The notes under the pieces are model-generated. The model ran no database searches. It was not told where the DNA came from and worked only from the letters and a program-made list of their open reading frames with translations. A stretch of DNA of 22,882 nt from Rhizophagus sp. LPA8_4_AMF (lineage: Eukaryota > Glomeromycota > Glomeromycetes > Glomerales > Glomeraceae), in contig JADRCO010001067.1 of the NCBI GenBank assembly GCA_021464525.1, positions 1-22,882 on the forward strand. The letters are read 5' to 3'. A program made the translations under genes and the position numbers. Of the stretch, positions 1 through 10,591 are shown in pieces; within the stretch, counting starts at the first letter, position 1, and the number at the start of each line of letters is the position of its first letter.

Positions 1-178
1 GGACTTCCAAATCTTCCAATTCCAATAATACTTCCAATTCCACTAAAAATCATTGGAACCTTCCAATGCATATAAGTTTTATATCAAGTGATAATTGGAA
101 GCACTTTTGGGCTTCCAAATCTTCCAATTCCAATAATACTTCCAATTCCATTAAAAATCATTGGAAGCTTCCAATGCC
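1..178. repeat. 108-bp direct repeat of CTTCCAAT motifs
   Basis: Positions 4-69 recur almost unchanged at 112-177, an offset of 108 bp, with two substitutions noticed. Each copy is built from CTTCCAAT/ATTGGAAG words. Each ends in a short palindrome: ATTGGAAGCTTCCAAT at 160-175 is perfect, and its counterpart at 52-67 carries one change. The window begins inside or just before the first copy, so the array may extend left. It could be a satellite-like or dispersed repeat; I see no protein coding in it. Confidence 0.8.
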
Positions 179-211
179 CATCACTTTCAGTCATCAGCGC
201 ATTAGTTTAAT

Positions 212-664
212 CAGGTATCCTGACTTTTCGCCGAAGTCTATTCACCGAAACACATTTCGTCGAAGGGATATTTCATCGAATAGACATTTCATCGAGTAGA
301 AATTTCACCGAATAGACATTTCGCCGAAGGACTTCTTGTTTCACTGAAAGTTTCAAATCATATTTTTTCAAAATATTCATATGATATTTACGAAATTTTT
401 GTTACTAAAACATTATTAATAATGTTTATTTTTATAGTTTAATATTTATTAATAAAAAATCGGGAATTAGATTGAATTCTTAATGATAAAATGTCAACGC
501 TAACATTTTCGGCAGAATGTCTTATTCGGTGAAGTAAATGGATGATTCGGAGAAAAGGATTCGGCAAATATCTATAAGATCCCTTTGGCGAAACATCCTT
601 CGATGAAATGGCTTCGACGAAAAGTCCTCCGACGAAATGGACTTAGACGAAACGTACCGTAACC
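212..664. mobile_element. Foldback element with CGAAATG-type repeat arms
   Basis: The left arm (about 220-350) is a degenerate tandem series of TTTCGCCGAA, TTTCATCGAAT and TTTCACCGAAT words. The right arm (about 505-655) carries the reverse complement (TTCGACGAAA, CCGACGAAATGG, AGACGAAAC). The two arms can therefore fold on each other around an AT-rich core of about 150 bp. The 7-bp word GTTTAAT stands just outside both ends (205-211 and 665-671) and could be a target-site duplication. There is no coding capacity, so it would be non-autonomous. The precise ends are inferred from that flanking word. Confidence 0.65.
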
Positions 665-671
665 GTTTAAT

Positions 672-1852
672 GTTGCCAAATTAAATTTAAAGAATCTCTT
701 CATTTTGACAAATTATTTGAAATTTTGTTTCAATACAACTAGAGATTCACACATTCACATGATCTTTATCCTTGTATATCACACTCTGGTGGTAACAAAA
801 AGCGATTGTAATGATGTGTAGTTAATTATTTTATCGCTATTTGCAGAACTATGCAAATTAGCTTGATATGGACAATTACAAGATTACGATTGCAAGACAA
901 TTTCCGGACAATTACCGGATGTTTGGTGGATAAAATTGATTGATAATCAATCAAAATAACAAAATAAACGTATTGTTAATAGGAGTCGCCAGTGGGCATA
1001 GTTGTTTCATGATTAGTGCTATATAATAAATGTAAATCAATATTCGTTTCATTCAGGCTGAAAATGATATTTGACATATTAGATAAAAATTGCGTAAAAT
1101 GATGAATTTTAAGAAATTAATTTTATCATTAATAATAATAATTTATTCAGATCGAAATGATTATTATAGATTTTCAATACATGTGGTGCTGCTTATATGA
1201 TTCGTTATTTATGAAAAGATCCGATCTAGTTATTTGATCTGATAAACGATCTATAATCAAATTAATAAATAATAAAAATCAATCTATATTTTTAAAACTT
1301 TCTTGGAAAAAATTATTAAAAGAACGTAACTGAATAAATTAAAGAATCTTTTATTATGATAATCTATTAATTAATTATTAATATATTTGCCTGCATATTT
1401 TTAAATGTTCCTTGTAAATCAAATTAAATAAATTAAGTCTCCTTATCATTCTTAATCTATCCCATATTTAGGATTCGGCGTTCACAGGGAGAAACGTTTC
1501 GGATTTTTGAAAAATAGTTTTCGCCCATGCAGGTTATATGAAATACAAATAAACACGTTTAAGAAATTGATACGCAATATCGATAATTTGAGCCAAACTT
1601 TTTATAGTGTGACCCAAGCTAATCTTATTCTACTTAAGTAATGTCGGAAAACTAATTAATCTATCCAAATTTAGTTTAATGAAAATACACTATACATATA
1701 TAGATAGTTTGCAACTCCCTTTTTTTTTTTTCCTTTTTTTGAATTCGTTACTGAAGATCATCATTTATTTAAAAAAAAAATTTTTTTTGCGAATTTTTTT
1801 TTAAAAAAAAAATCGATAATTCAAAAAGTATTAGGGTTGGGTTGTAATCAAA
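672..1852. other. Intergenic and upstream region of the ArAE_2-like gene
   Basis: No gene is supported here. At 936-954 there is a perfect 9-bp-arm palindrome (TTGATTGAT, A, ATCAATCAA). Close to the next gene lie long poly-T and poly-A tracts (1718-1812), preceded by a TATACATATATA stretch near 1691. Such dA:dT tracts 40-130 bp before a start codon are typical of fungal promoters, but promoter function is inference. Confidence 0.4.
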
Positions 1853-3160
1853 ATGAGTGATTCGCCTAATAATGAATCTGAGAGTCAACAAAGTTCTATT
1901 CCTATTAGTAATCCAGCGTTATTATCTTCTTCTCGTCGTACTGTAAGGTAAATTAAAGATCTATTTTTGATTTTTAATTTATATAAAAAGAATTCATCAT
2001 TAATTATTAGGTTTTCTTTTTTTTAGTTTTCCAAGTCCATATTTCGATTCATCATTTTATAATCCACCCGTAACAGCAGAAAGTCAAGAAGCACATGGTT
2101 ATAATGAAGAACAAAATATAAATAATATTGATACTTCATCACATTCATTACATCCAATCGAAGAAGAAACTCATCAACCATCAGAGTCTGATTTCTTATC
2201 ATTTCCTAGAAGAATAAGAAAGGGAACTTCACCTAGATTTCCTAGAAATCGACATCAAACTCAATATGAAACTCCACATTCATTTGCTTGGAGTGCTTTG
2301 AGATATTTTAATAATGGATTGTCTGCGGGGACTCCTTCATCTATTCATTCTGAGGATATTTTTCAAAGAAGTTTTATGTATGATGAACCTGGTGTTATTT
2401 CTCCTGGCGAAGGAAGTATTTATAGTGTTGTAATGGATGATGGTTCATTACAAAGAAGAAGAATTTCTCTAACTTCGGAATATTCAAGGTTTTTATTACA
2501 ATATAAATTTTCATTCTAAAATACTAAAAACATTTGATTTATTCTTACTCTTATATGTTAACTTTTTTAATTCAGGTACAATACGGTTAACGAACAAACG
2601 GCACTACTTCATGATCAAGATAATTCAGACTCTGATGTTGAAGACACGTACAATAATAATCGACGTTATAAATCAAAGTTTGAGAAACTTAGAACTTGGT
2701 TTTATGAAGATTTTTTTACACAAAATAAAAAGAATATAATTAAATGTGCATTAGCATATTTTCTTGCATCACTATTTACTTTTATTCCAATATTAAATGA
2801 AAAAACGGGATTAAAAGAAGCACAAAATTCTCATTTAGTAGCATCAGTAGCAGTATTTTTTAATCCCGCTAAAACTGTTGGAGGAATGTATGAAGCAGTA
2901 ATGTTTTCTCTTATAGGTGGATTATTTGGATCTTTAATTTCTATTGGTAGTATGGCTAGTGCTGTTTGGTTTGATAATAACGGTCTTGATGTTATGGGAC
3001 GTATTATAGGTGTTGTGGTTTGGTGTGGTGGAAGTATGTTTATAGTAGCTTTTCTTAAGGCTAAACTAAATAAGCCTAGTTTTAACAGCGGTAAGTTGGA
3101 ATTTAATTTTATTATTTGGAACTTTTTTTGTTAAAATAAACCAATTTACTTATTTTTTTT

Positions 3161-3196
<36 letters not shown>

Positions 3197-5937
3197 TTAT
3201 AGCATGTTCTCTTGCAAATATTATCATATTTGTAATTGTAACAAAGGAAGGATCACCTGATTTAGTTCATTTTTCAATGGATAAAATTATTCAAGTGACA
3301 AAAATAATTTTTTTTGGGATATGTATAAGTTTCTTTGTTTCAGTATGTGTTTGGCCTGTTAGTGCTAGTAAGAAATTAAAGTAAGTTATATTGATATATT
3401 TAAGAAAACGTTTCGTTCCGATGTGAATTTATTAATCTAATCTTTTTATATTTTATAATAGGATTGAGATTGGGAAAACTTTAGGATCATTTCGTCTTCT
3501 TTTAAAACTTCTTACCAAAACTTTCCTTGTCGATGATGTTAAGTATTCAGACGAATCCGTTCAATCTGCAATTAGATCATACCAAGCTACGTTCACAACA
3601 CTAAATGATTGCCTTAAGCAAGCTTCATATGAAATTCATAATAGGAATATGCAACGACAACTTGGACTTTATAAAGAGACGATCAATAGTTTACAAAGAT
3701 TAGCACAATATTTGGGTGGTTTAAGAAGTTGTTGTGGATTACAATGGGAAATTATAAAAGATGATAAAACCAAATCTGGTAGTGGTTCAACTACTTTGAA
3801 TGAAGATTTTGAAGGATTAGGTTTAGATGATGATGACGAAGATGAAGAATTTGTAGATTTAGGAAATTTATTTGAAATTATTAAATATGTTGGACCATCA
3901 ATGAAATCTTTAGCGTTTACTTGTAAACAAACTATTTCACATCTTCAAGATCAATTTACTGTTACATCAACATTTTCAAAAATACCATCATTTACTTTAC
4001 TTCATCAAAACTTAAAATCCGCATTGGAATTATTTGAAAAATCACAAACAAGATCACTTACAAAACTTTATCGTAAAAAAACTAATTATGATAATAGACC
4101 AAATGAAGAAGTTTTTTTAACATATTTTTTTGTATTCAATTTACAAGAATTTGCAAGAGAATTAGCAGATTTGGTGGATTTAGTTGATCATATACAAAAA
4201 TTAGATGCAATAGAACAACGTAGAAGAGCAACGAGAAGATGGTGGAAATTTTGGCGTTATTTTGGTTGCTTTACAAGTGATAGTTATCATGATGATAAAT
4301 TTAATAAAAATTTTGATGAAAAAATCAAAAAAAAATTCCCTGAAAATACGAGTAATTTATTTAATACAATTCAAACTCCGATACCAAAAACTTTTGCTCA
4401 AAAGTTTACTATTAAAATATGGAAATCACTCACTTGGTTCAGACAATTTGAAGTCAAATATGCTTTTAAAGCAGCTGTTAGTGCTGCTATTTTAGCTAGT
4501 CCCGCGTTTATTGACTCAACTAGAGAATTATTTTGGGGATATCGTGGTGAATGGGCTTGTATTTCAGTAAGTTAAATTAAATTTTTTTTTTTTTTTAATT
4601 TAATTTAATTTAATACTAATACTTTATTATTCTTAAATAATAAGATGATGGTCGTGATGGTACCAACAGTAGGAGGGGCAAATCTTCTAGGAATATATCG
4701 TGCATGTGGAACATTATTTGGATCATTTCTTGCTTGGTTTATTTATACACTCTTCCCTGAAGATGCAATTATAATGTCAATTTTTGGATTTTTTATCGCC
4801 ATTGTATGTTATCATTTCATACTTCACTCGATATATAATCGTATCGGACAATTCTGTTTATTAACTTATAATTTAGTCGCTTTATATAAATTTAATCTTC
4901 GAGATTCTGATCAACAAGATCTTGATATTATTGATATTGCAAGATATCGTGCGATCGCAGTTGGTACAGGTATAATTTGGGGAGTTTATGTAACAACATA
5001 TTGGTGGCCATATGAAGCACGTGTAGAATTACGAAAAGGATTAAGTCAATTATTTATTAACATGAGTTGGTTATATAATAGATTAGTAGCTGTCTATTCA
5101 GTTAATCGAAAGCCTGATATTACAGATTCATTTGATCATTCAATAAATGTTTCACATGCATTATCAAAATCAGCTAGAGAATTTATAGAAATGGAATTAT
5201 TTTTACAATTATCATTACTTAAACTTAGAGAATTATTATCACAAACACCAAATGAACCACGTATGAAAGGACCATTTCCGGTAAATACTTATAATGATAT
5301 TTTAATAGGATGTCAAAATATTTTAGATAAATTACTTTCAATGAGAATAGCGGTAACAAAACAAGAATGGTATACATCAATTCGAAGGGATTTTATTATA
5401 CCAGTATCAAAAGAAAGAAAAGATTTAGTAGGAAATACTATTTTATACTTTTATATTCTTGCAGCAGCTCTAAGATTAAAAACACCTTTACCACCTTATT
5501 TACCACCTGCTGAAAAAGCAAGAAAAAATTTGATTAAAAAGATCAGAAATCTTCCAGTTGTTAAAAAACGTGTTATTGAAGGAAATGATGAACATTATAT
5601 CGTTTATTATGCTTATGTTTTAGTTATGGAAGATATAATTAGAGAATTAGAAAAATTAGGTGGAATTATGAAAGAGTTATTTGGTTGTATAGGTAATGAT
5701 GAATTTGATGATTTTTTCAATACTACACGTGAAGCTAGCACTAGTGGTTTTGATGATGATATAGCTCATGAAAATGTTTCTGGTGTTGCTAATACTTCAA
5801 TTCCACAACAAGATGAACAAGATGATAACAACATTTCAAGTACTGATAATAATAATAATGTAGAATTCGAAGCTTTTATGAATTCATCTCAACCAACCGC
5901 TGATTCACAAAATGACGTAAATAATAATAATTCGTAG
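1853..5937 (+). CDS. ArAE_2/FUSC-type membrane protein (BRE4-like), 6 exons
   Basis: Predicted 1215-aa polytopic membrane protein of the fungal 'aromatic acid exporter 2'/brefeldin A sensitivity group (ArAE_2_N, FUSC_2 and ArAE_2 domains, formerly DUF2422/DUF2421). The exons are 1853-1947, 2027-2488, 2576-3090, 3203-3380, 3462-4566 and 4645-5937. All introns are GT-AG (78-112 bp) and all joins keep frame. The N-terminal 230 residues are hydrophilic and Ser-rich. A first membrane block (about 240-415) includes CALAYFLASLFTFIPIL and TVGGMYEAVMFSLIGGLFG. A cytosolic stretch follows (416-745) with an acidic run DDDDEDEEF. A second membrane block (748-910) holds WACISMMVVMVPTVGGANLL, GIYRACGTLFG and WWPYEAR. 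An ArAE_2-like domain runs to about 1140, then an Asp/Asn-rich tail. The join ACIS|MMVVMVP across intron 5 restores the FUSC motif, which supports the model. The ATG at 1853 is the first in frame. The donor of intron 2 (GTTTTTAT) is weak. Family role: presumed efflux or organelle transport; the substrate is unknown. Confidence 0.9.
3165..3193. repeat. (AT)n microsatellite in intron 3
   Basis: About 14 uninterrupted AT units lie immediately before the acceptor of the third intron of the ArAE_2-like gene, replacing a normal pyrimidine tract near the TATAG acceptor (3198-3202). Length variation here would change the donor-acceptor distance but not the protein. Confidence 0.9.
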
Positions 5938-6342
5938 AATTTTATTTATTATTGTTATATATTGTATTATATATTTTTAAAATAGGAATACCATTTTTTC
6001 TTATATATATTTTTTTTATTGTTTAAGTTATAAAAAATTTTTCGACATTATATAAAAAGTTGAATAAAAAAAATTGGATTTAACTCGTTTTGAATATATT
6101 TTTATATAAAATAAGAGATTTGATTTGATAATTGATAAGGCAGCAATTTAACTGCGACACATCTATATTATTACGTCATGTAGAACATCGTAATACAAGT
6201 TTTGGTCACAATGACGAAATTTATATAATAGATTAAACCTTAGCTTTTTTTTTAACAAATTTCGAATTTTTTCGAAAAAAATTTTTTTTTATATCCAAAA
6301 GAAAGAAAAGAAAAGATAAGAAAAAAGTAAAGATTTAAAAAG
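5938..6342. other. Intergenic spacer with 3' end signals and upstream tracts
   Basis: This 405-bp spacer separates two genes on the same strand. An AATAAA word stands at 6063-6068, about 125 bp after the stop codon of the upstream gene, and may be its polyadenylation signal. From 6240 there are poly-T/poly-A tracts, then a purine-rich run of GAAAAGAAAAG type (6300-6330) directly before the next start codon, probably its 5' leader. Confidence 0.4.
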
Positions 6343-7451
6343 ATGAGAATATTTGCAATACCAATATTAAAAAACAAGACAACATATTATTGTCATTATA
6401 AACCAAAAACAACAACATTTTTAACAAAAATGACGAATTATGCTACAAGAAAATGGGAAGAATTATCAAATGCTGATAAACAAAGTTTAAAAGGTAAAAT
6501 TTATGTGGGAGGACAAAAATTATTAGATAGAATGGATTATCAAGAATATTTTCTTAAAGGTTTACCTATGAGAGAAGAGAGAAATGATGACAAAAGTTCA
6601 GTAAGTTTTTTTTTTATTATAAATTAATCGAAAGATAAAAATAATAAAAAAGATTTTTCATTGTGATTTTTCATTATAAAAAAAAAAAAAAGAATTTAAG
6701 TACCAAGTAGCATATGACGATTCGTTGCCGTATATTTGAAATTCGAAATCCCTTTATTTTTTTTAATTTTTTTTTGTATCAATCAATTAATTATTTTTCA
6801 TACATTCCTTTATTCTTTAGGTTCCTTTATTATATCCTTCTAATGTAATCACTTCTGAACAAATTGTAAATAATCTTCAACAACTTTTAGAAAGAAGATC
6901 ACCATATCATCGAAAATATATGATTTATTCTGCATTATTTGTTCCTTTATCAGCCACATTTTCAATAGTTCCTATTTTACCTAATATACCTTTATTTTAT
7001 AATCTATTCCGTTTATACAGTCATTATAAAGGTTAAGTACAATATTTGAAGAAATTAAAATTTCTTTTTTAAAGATTTTCATATATATATATATATATTA
7101 ATATAATATTTTTCTTTAATTATAGCATATAAAGGAGCACAACATTTATCTCATATTATTGAAGATAATAGACTTGTTCCAACAGCATCAAAGGAATTAA
7201 TATATATTTATAATGGATTAGATTTAAATAAAAATGAAATTATTGATGAACAAAGAATTCATAATATCGCCAAGAAATTAGGGTTAATAGTATTAGAAAA
7301 TGATGTTAAGAGAGCAAGAAATCAAATTTTAGAAAAAATAAAAAAGGAAAATCAAGAAAAAAATCCTAATAATATTAAAGTTGATGATGGTATAAGAAAT
7401 GATGATGGTGATAATAATAAAATTATAAAGGATAGTAAAAGGACTTTTTAG
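6343..7451 (+). CDS. Mitochondrial K+/H+ exchange-related protein (Mit_KHE1 type), 3 exons
   Basis: Predicted 264-aa protein resembling the fungal/plant Mit_KHE1 family (PF10173), which includes yeast YDL183C and is linked to potassium/proton exchange across the inner mitochondrial membrane. The exons are 6343-6600, 6821-7031 and 7126-7451, with GT-AG introns of 220 and 94 bp; the second contains an (AT)n run. The start MRIFAIPILKNKTTYYCHY is the family-typical opening with a conserved FAIP..KN..YYCH pattern, and it is basic, as expected for a mitochondrial leader. The body has a KWEELSNADKQSLKGKIY helix and a central hydrophobic hairpin at about 119-148 (YSALFVPLSATFSIVPILP, NIPLFYNLFRLYSHYKA). 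A short KGAQHL segment follows, then a lysine/asparagine-rich charged tail. The tail after residue 235 is low-complexity. Retaining intron 2 would introduce a stop within six codons. Family assignment is from recalled motif similarity. Confidence 0.85.
7081..7098. repeat. (AT)n microsatellite in intron 2
   Basis: Nine AT units lie inside the second intron of the Mit_KHE1-like gene, 28 bp before its TATAG acceptor. This is a second case in this window of an AT microsatellite close to an acceptor. Confidence 0.85.
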
Positions 7452-8054
7452 GAAATGAATTTTAATAATTAAATAAAGTAGTTTTTAAAATAAAATAAAG
7501 ATAATCAAATAATTTTATCAAGAATATTTAATATTTTTAAGATTTTTTAAGATTTATTTTGGGATTGGAAAAAAATTTCCACGGACAATTTTTTTTTTTT
7601 TTTGATCCAAATTAATTTAGTAAATTCTGAACGCGTAATATTTAACCAAATCTGCGTGTATTCTTCATTGTTTGTCATTGTGCTAATTATACATTTATAC
7701 ATAAGAAAAAAATCGAATTACCAAATCAAGTTAGATTATCTGAATATAAAATCGATTCGACGAAAATAAAATGAATCTAAACTAAAATATTTTCATTATG
7801 ATTTACAAAGAAATAAAAATGTATGAAATATGTCGTGTAACATATTGATTTGGTTAAAAAATTAGATTAAGTATCACAAATATAATATAGTAGCCAACGT
7901 GCATAATTAATAAATACTTGTTCCTCTCTTTATTCATAATAAAGTTTTTATTTTTTTTTTTTTTTACGATATTTACTATGTTCTAAAAAAGAATATTTTT
8001 TTTAGCTACATATTGATATAGGACGAAACTCATTTCTTTTTTCTTTTTATAAAC
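7452..8054. other. Intergenic spacer
   Basis: No gene is seen. An AATAAA word at 7472-7477, 21 bp after the stop codon, is a plausible polyadenylation signal for the Mit_KHE1-like gene. Poly-T tracts at 7589-7603 and 7949-7965 flank a plain AT-rich stretch. The second tract, about 90 bp before the next ATG, may mark the promoter of the secreted-protein gene. Confidence 0.4.
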
Positions 8055-8867
8055 ATGAAGATAAAAATTATTATTCTAACAGTTACATTTTTAATATTCC
8101 AAGTAAATATAATTTTTTTTTTTAATTATTTACTGTTTTATTTTATTTTTTTTATATATAAAAATAAAAATAAAAAAATAAAATAAAATAAAATATACTA
8201 AAAAAAAAAATAATATTTAATTTAGATCATTAATATAAATGCCCAAAATATATTGGGTTCGGTAACTAATCCATATAAAACTGTAGAAATTCCACCAAAT
8301 AATGGGACATGGTATCTATGTTCACAAGAACCGACAAAATATGTTAGTAAGTATCAATATTTTAATAAATTTTTCTAAATATTGTCATTGATTATTTTAC
8401 AAAAAATTTTCTTTTTAGGTTATAGCGTAAGAGTAGTAGATAATACATGGCCATTAACGGAGCCAGAATTTGGTACAAAAAAAGAAGGATATAATGTACC
8501 ACTTCTAACAGCACCAAAAGAAGGAATTGTTGCTCAAATAGTTTATACTTCATCTTTTAAATTTGTTCCTTCTTTATCTTGTTACATGAGTTTTGTTACT
8601 GAATGTGATCAAGATGCTGGAAATTATTTAATGAAAGATAATGAAGTTTATTGCCTAGTTTTGGTAAATCCTGCTTCTGAAGCAAAACATGCAAATGTTA
8701 CCATTTCTTTTACTAATTCAGTATTTGAAAATCCATTTACAAGTGATGATAAACCTGGTGGAAATTCTCCTCCAGGAACACATAATAGCGCTACTTTATT
8801 AGAATTTAGTTTTATTAATTTATTTTTATTATTAGTTATTCATATGTTAGTAATTGAAATTTTATAA
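8055..8867 (+). CDS. Secreted GPI-anchored-type protein, 3 exons
   Basis: I do not recognise the family. The predicted protein has 205 aa. The exons are 8055-8102, 8226-8346 and 8419-8867, with GT-AG introns of 123 and 72 bp; the joins are phase 0 and phase 1. Residues 1-22 form a clear signal peptide (MKIKIIILTVTFLIF core, probable cleavage near NINAQ). The mature part has four cysteines (48, 111, 119, 135), enough for two disulfides, and potential N-glycosylation sites at N42 (NGT) and N149 (NVT). After a short Gly/Pro/Ser linker (PGGNSPPGT) comes a small-residue HNSA site and a 22-residue hydrophobic end (183-205), the layout of a GPI-anchor signal. The first intron splits the signal peptide from the mature protein. 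It could be a cell-surface or symbiosis-interface protein of the fungus; that role is inference. AATAAA at 8931 is a plausible 3' signal. Confidence 0.8.
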
Positions 8868-10073
8868 TGTAAATTTAAATAGTTATGATGAGCAAAAAAA
8901 AAAAAATAAAAAATAACTTTGCATTGGCAAAATAAACCATTATTTAAAATGAATATTTGTCGGTAAATATTATGTATATTCATAATTGACATTGCGATTT
9001 ATATTTTACGATACTTTTTAACAGGATCTTTCGTCCATTATAATTATTTTTTTTTGGGGAAATTGGGAATATGTGTGAAGTAAGATTAGTAACTGACATT
9101 CGATACTTGATAGTAATAAAATTGTATACTAAAGATGCACAAAATTCGTTCGCATTTGCGCTTGCACATAACTTCGATTCTTCATTTTGATCTTCTAGAA
9201 GACAGATTAGATGCCAATGATTGAAAACATAAGTTGGTATGAAAAAATTGCATAATACATTTAGCAAATCTGGACTAAGATCTTAAATTTCCAATCATAA
9301 CGAGCTAGTCAGTTTTAACTTACCGCGATAACAAAGTTTAATAAAATTTTTTTTTTTTTATCAGATTGATTTCTTAATTTAAAAGGCAATTCAATTCATT
9401 ATAATATTAGATAACTATTGTATTCAATATATAGTTATATTTCAATATTTTCTTTACTCAACTTATGTTCGTAAACGCAAAACATATTGGGAAAAAATTA
9501 TATAAAATGAGATATACTTTGTATTTCATCTTCAGGATATGTTGACAAAACACGGTTGATACAGTGTACAACTAAAAGCTGATCTCATATCAGACGCGAA
9601 CTTTCCGGTTGTATATTGTATTCACATTCTCTGTATATTTTTATATATTATCTGAATGTCCAGTAATATATGGAAATGGTGAAATGTCCGGTAAAATAAA
9701 AAAACACTATATGGAATTCAATAATATAGAATGTTGGATTACTTACTTATTATGATACTACTTAATATCTCTTTTTTGCTGAAGATTCTATCAACAAAAC
9801 GATAATTTACATTTTCAAATTAGCGTGATATATGGTTATAATAAAAGACAAATTTTATTGTATTTTCAGATACAACCTAAAAATCATAAATTTTAAAACC
9901 AATCGTGATATATCACCGCATAAGATACTTTTAGTAATGTTACGGTTAATTTTTTTAAAATAAGCAAATAAGCAAATAACGTGCTTTAATTAGTGAAGAA
10001 GAAAAAATGTGTTATTCGTTTTATGATAAAATTTTGAATTAAAGTAAATTTCATTTTATCTAACAATTTATTG
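8868..10073. other. Gene-free AT-rich region
   Basis: After the probable polyadenylation signal at 8931 I see no supported gene, structural RNA or clear inverted-repeat element. A 95-codon reading frame on the minus strand (8980-9267) has no domain-like character. The composition matches other intergenic DNA in the window. Confidence 0.5.
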
Positions 10074-10291
10074 AGCACATCTAGTGATGGGACTTTTTAA
10101 GTTGTAAGTTAATAATTTTATTTAATAAGTAATTAATAAGTACTTATTAAGTTAATAATCGAGTTAGCAATAGGACTTTTTAGTTTTTAAGTTAATAATT
10201 TTTATTTAATAATTAATTAATAAGTACTTAATAATACTTATTAAATTAAAAAAAAAAGAAAAATTTTTTAAGTCCCATCACTAAGCACATC
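10074..10291. mobile_element. hAT-type MITE with 8-bp target duplication
   Basis: The element spans 10082-10283 (202 bp). Its terminal inverted repeats begin TAGTGATGGGACTTTTTAA on the left and end TTAAGTCCCATCACTA on the right. It is flanked by a perfect 8-bp duplication AGCACATC at 10074-10081 and 10284-10291. An 8-bp duplication with a TAGTGATGGG terminus is characteristic of the hAT superfamily. The interior is a duplicated module: GACTTTTTA plus AGTTAATAATTT plus TTAATAAGTACTTA recurs near 10091-10155 and 10167-10235. There is no coding capacity, so mobilisation would need a transposase from elsewhere. The intact duplication implies a fairly recent insertion. Confidence 0.9.
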
Positions 10292-10326
10292 ATTGAAGGC
10301 ACCTAAGCATATGGGCGGATTTGGTT

Positions 10327-10504
10327 CACTTGAAGGAGCGTCCTTAACGTACAGACTACGTACAGTCGTACAGTGGGATGTACAAACTGGCCCGAGTTTA
10401 GGAGTTATGCACTTGCACGTGATAGCGGTAACTTTAACTCCGCCCAGTTCGTACGTTGATATCGTACAGTCCCACTGTACATTAAGGAACCTCCTCATTA
10501 AGTG
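10327..10504. repeat. GC-richer imperfect palindrome with GTACAG repeats
   Basis: The left arm (10327-10393) and right arm (10442-10504) are imperfect inverted repeats. The CACTT end at 10327 pairs with AAGTG at 10500-10504. TCCTTAACGTACAG (10341-10354) pairs with CTGTACATTAAGGA (10475-10488). GTACAGTGGGATGTAC (10368-10383) pairs with the region 10464-10480. AACTGG.CC pairs with GCCCAGTT. The central 48 bp is unpaired. It is markedly richer in G+C than its surroundings. The words CGTAC and GTACAG recur. It might be a MITE of unknown type or the template of a hairpin RNA; I cannot define a target duplication. Confidence 0.6.
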
Positions 10505-10591
10505 GTTTATTTTACAGTTCTTGTTCTCCATCTGGATGCGCTTGATTCGAACGATTCCCTTGTACGAAGATTCGCACGAACAGTATTAAGC

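Noticed and set aside
66-299. 77-codon frame at the left edge
   Set aside because: It runs through the CTTCCAAT repeat and the start of the foldback arm; the peptide is a translation of repeats.
4262-4495. 77-codon plus-strand frame inside exon 5
   Set aside because: It is an out-of-frame shadow of the ArAE_2-like gene.
8980-9267. 95-codon minus-strand reading frame
   Set aside because: No domain, no splice context and no upstream signals; its composition is that of the surrounding AT-rich DNA.
10268-10589. Overlapping open frames of about 90 codons on both strands
   Set aside because: They fall on a palindromic, GC-richer segment in which fewer stop codons are expected on either strand; the left end includes the hAT terminus, and no protein family is recognisable.
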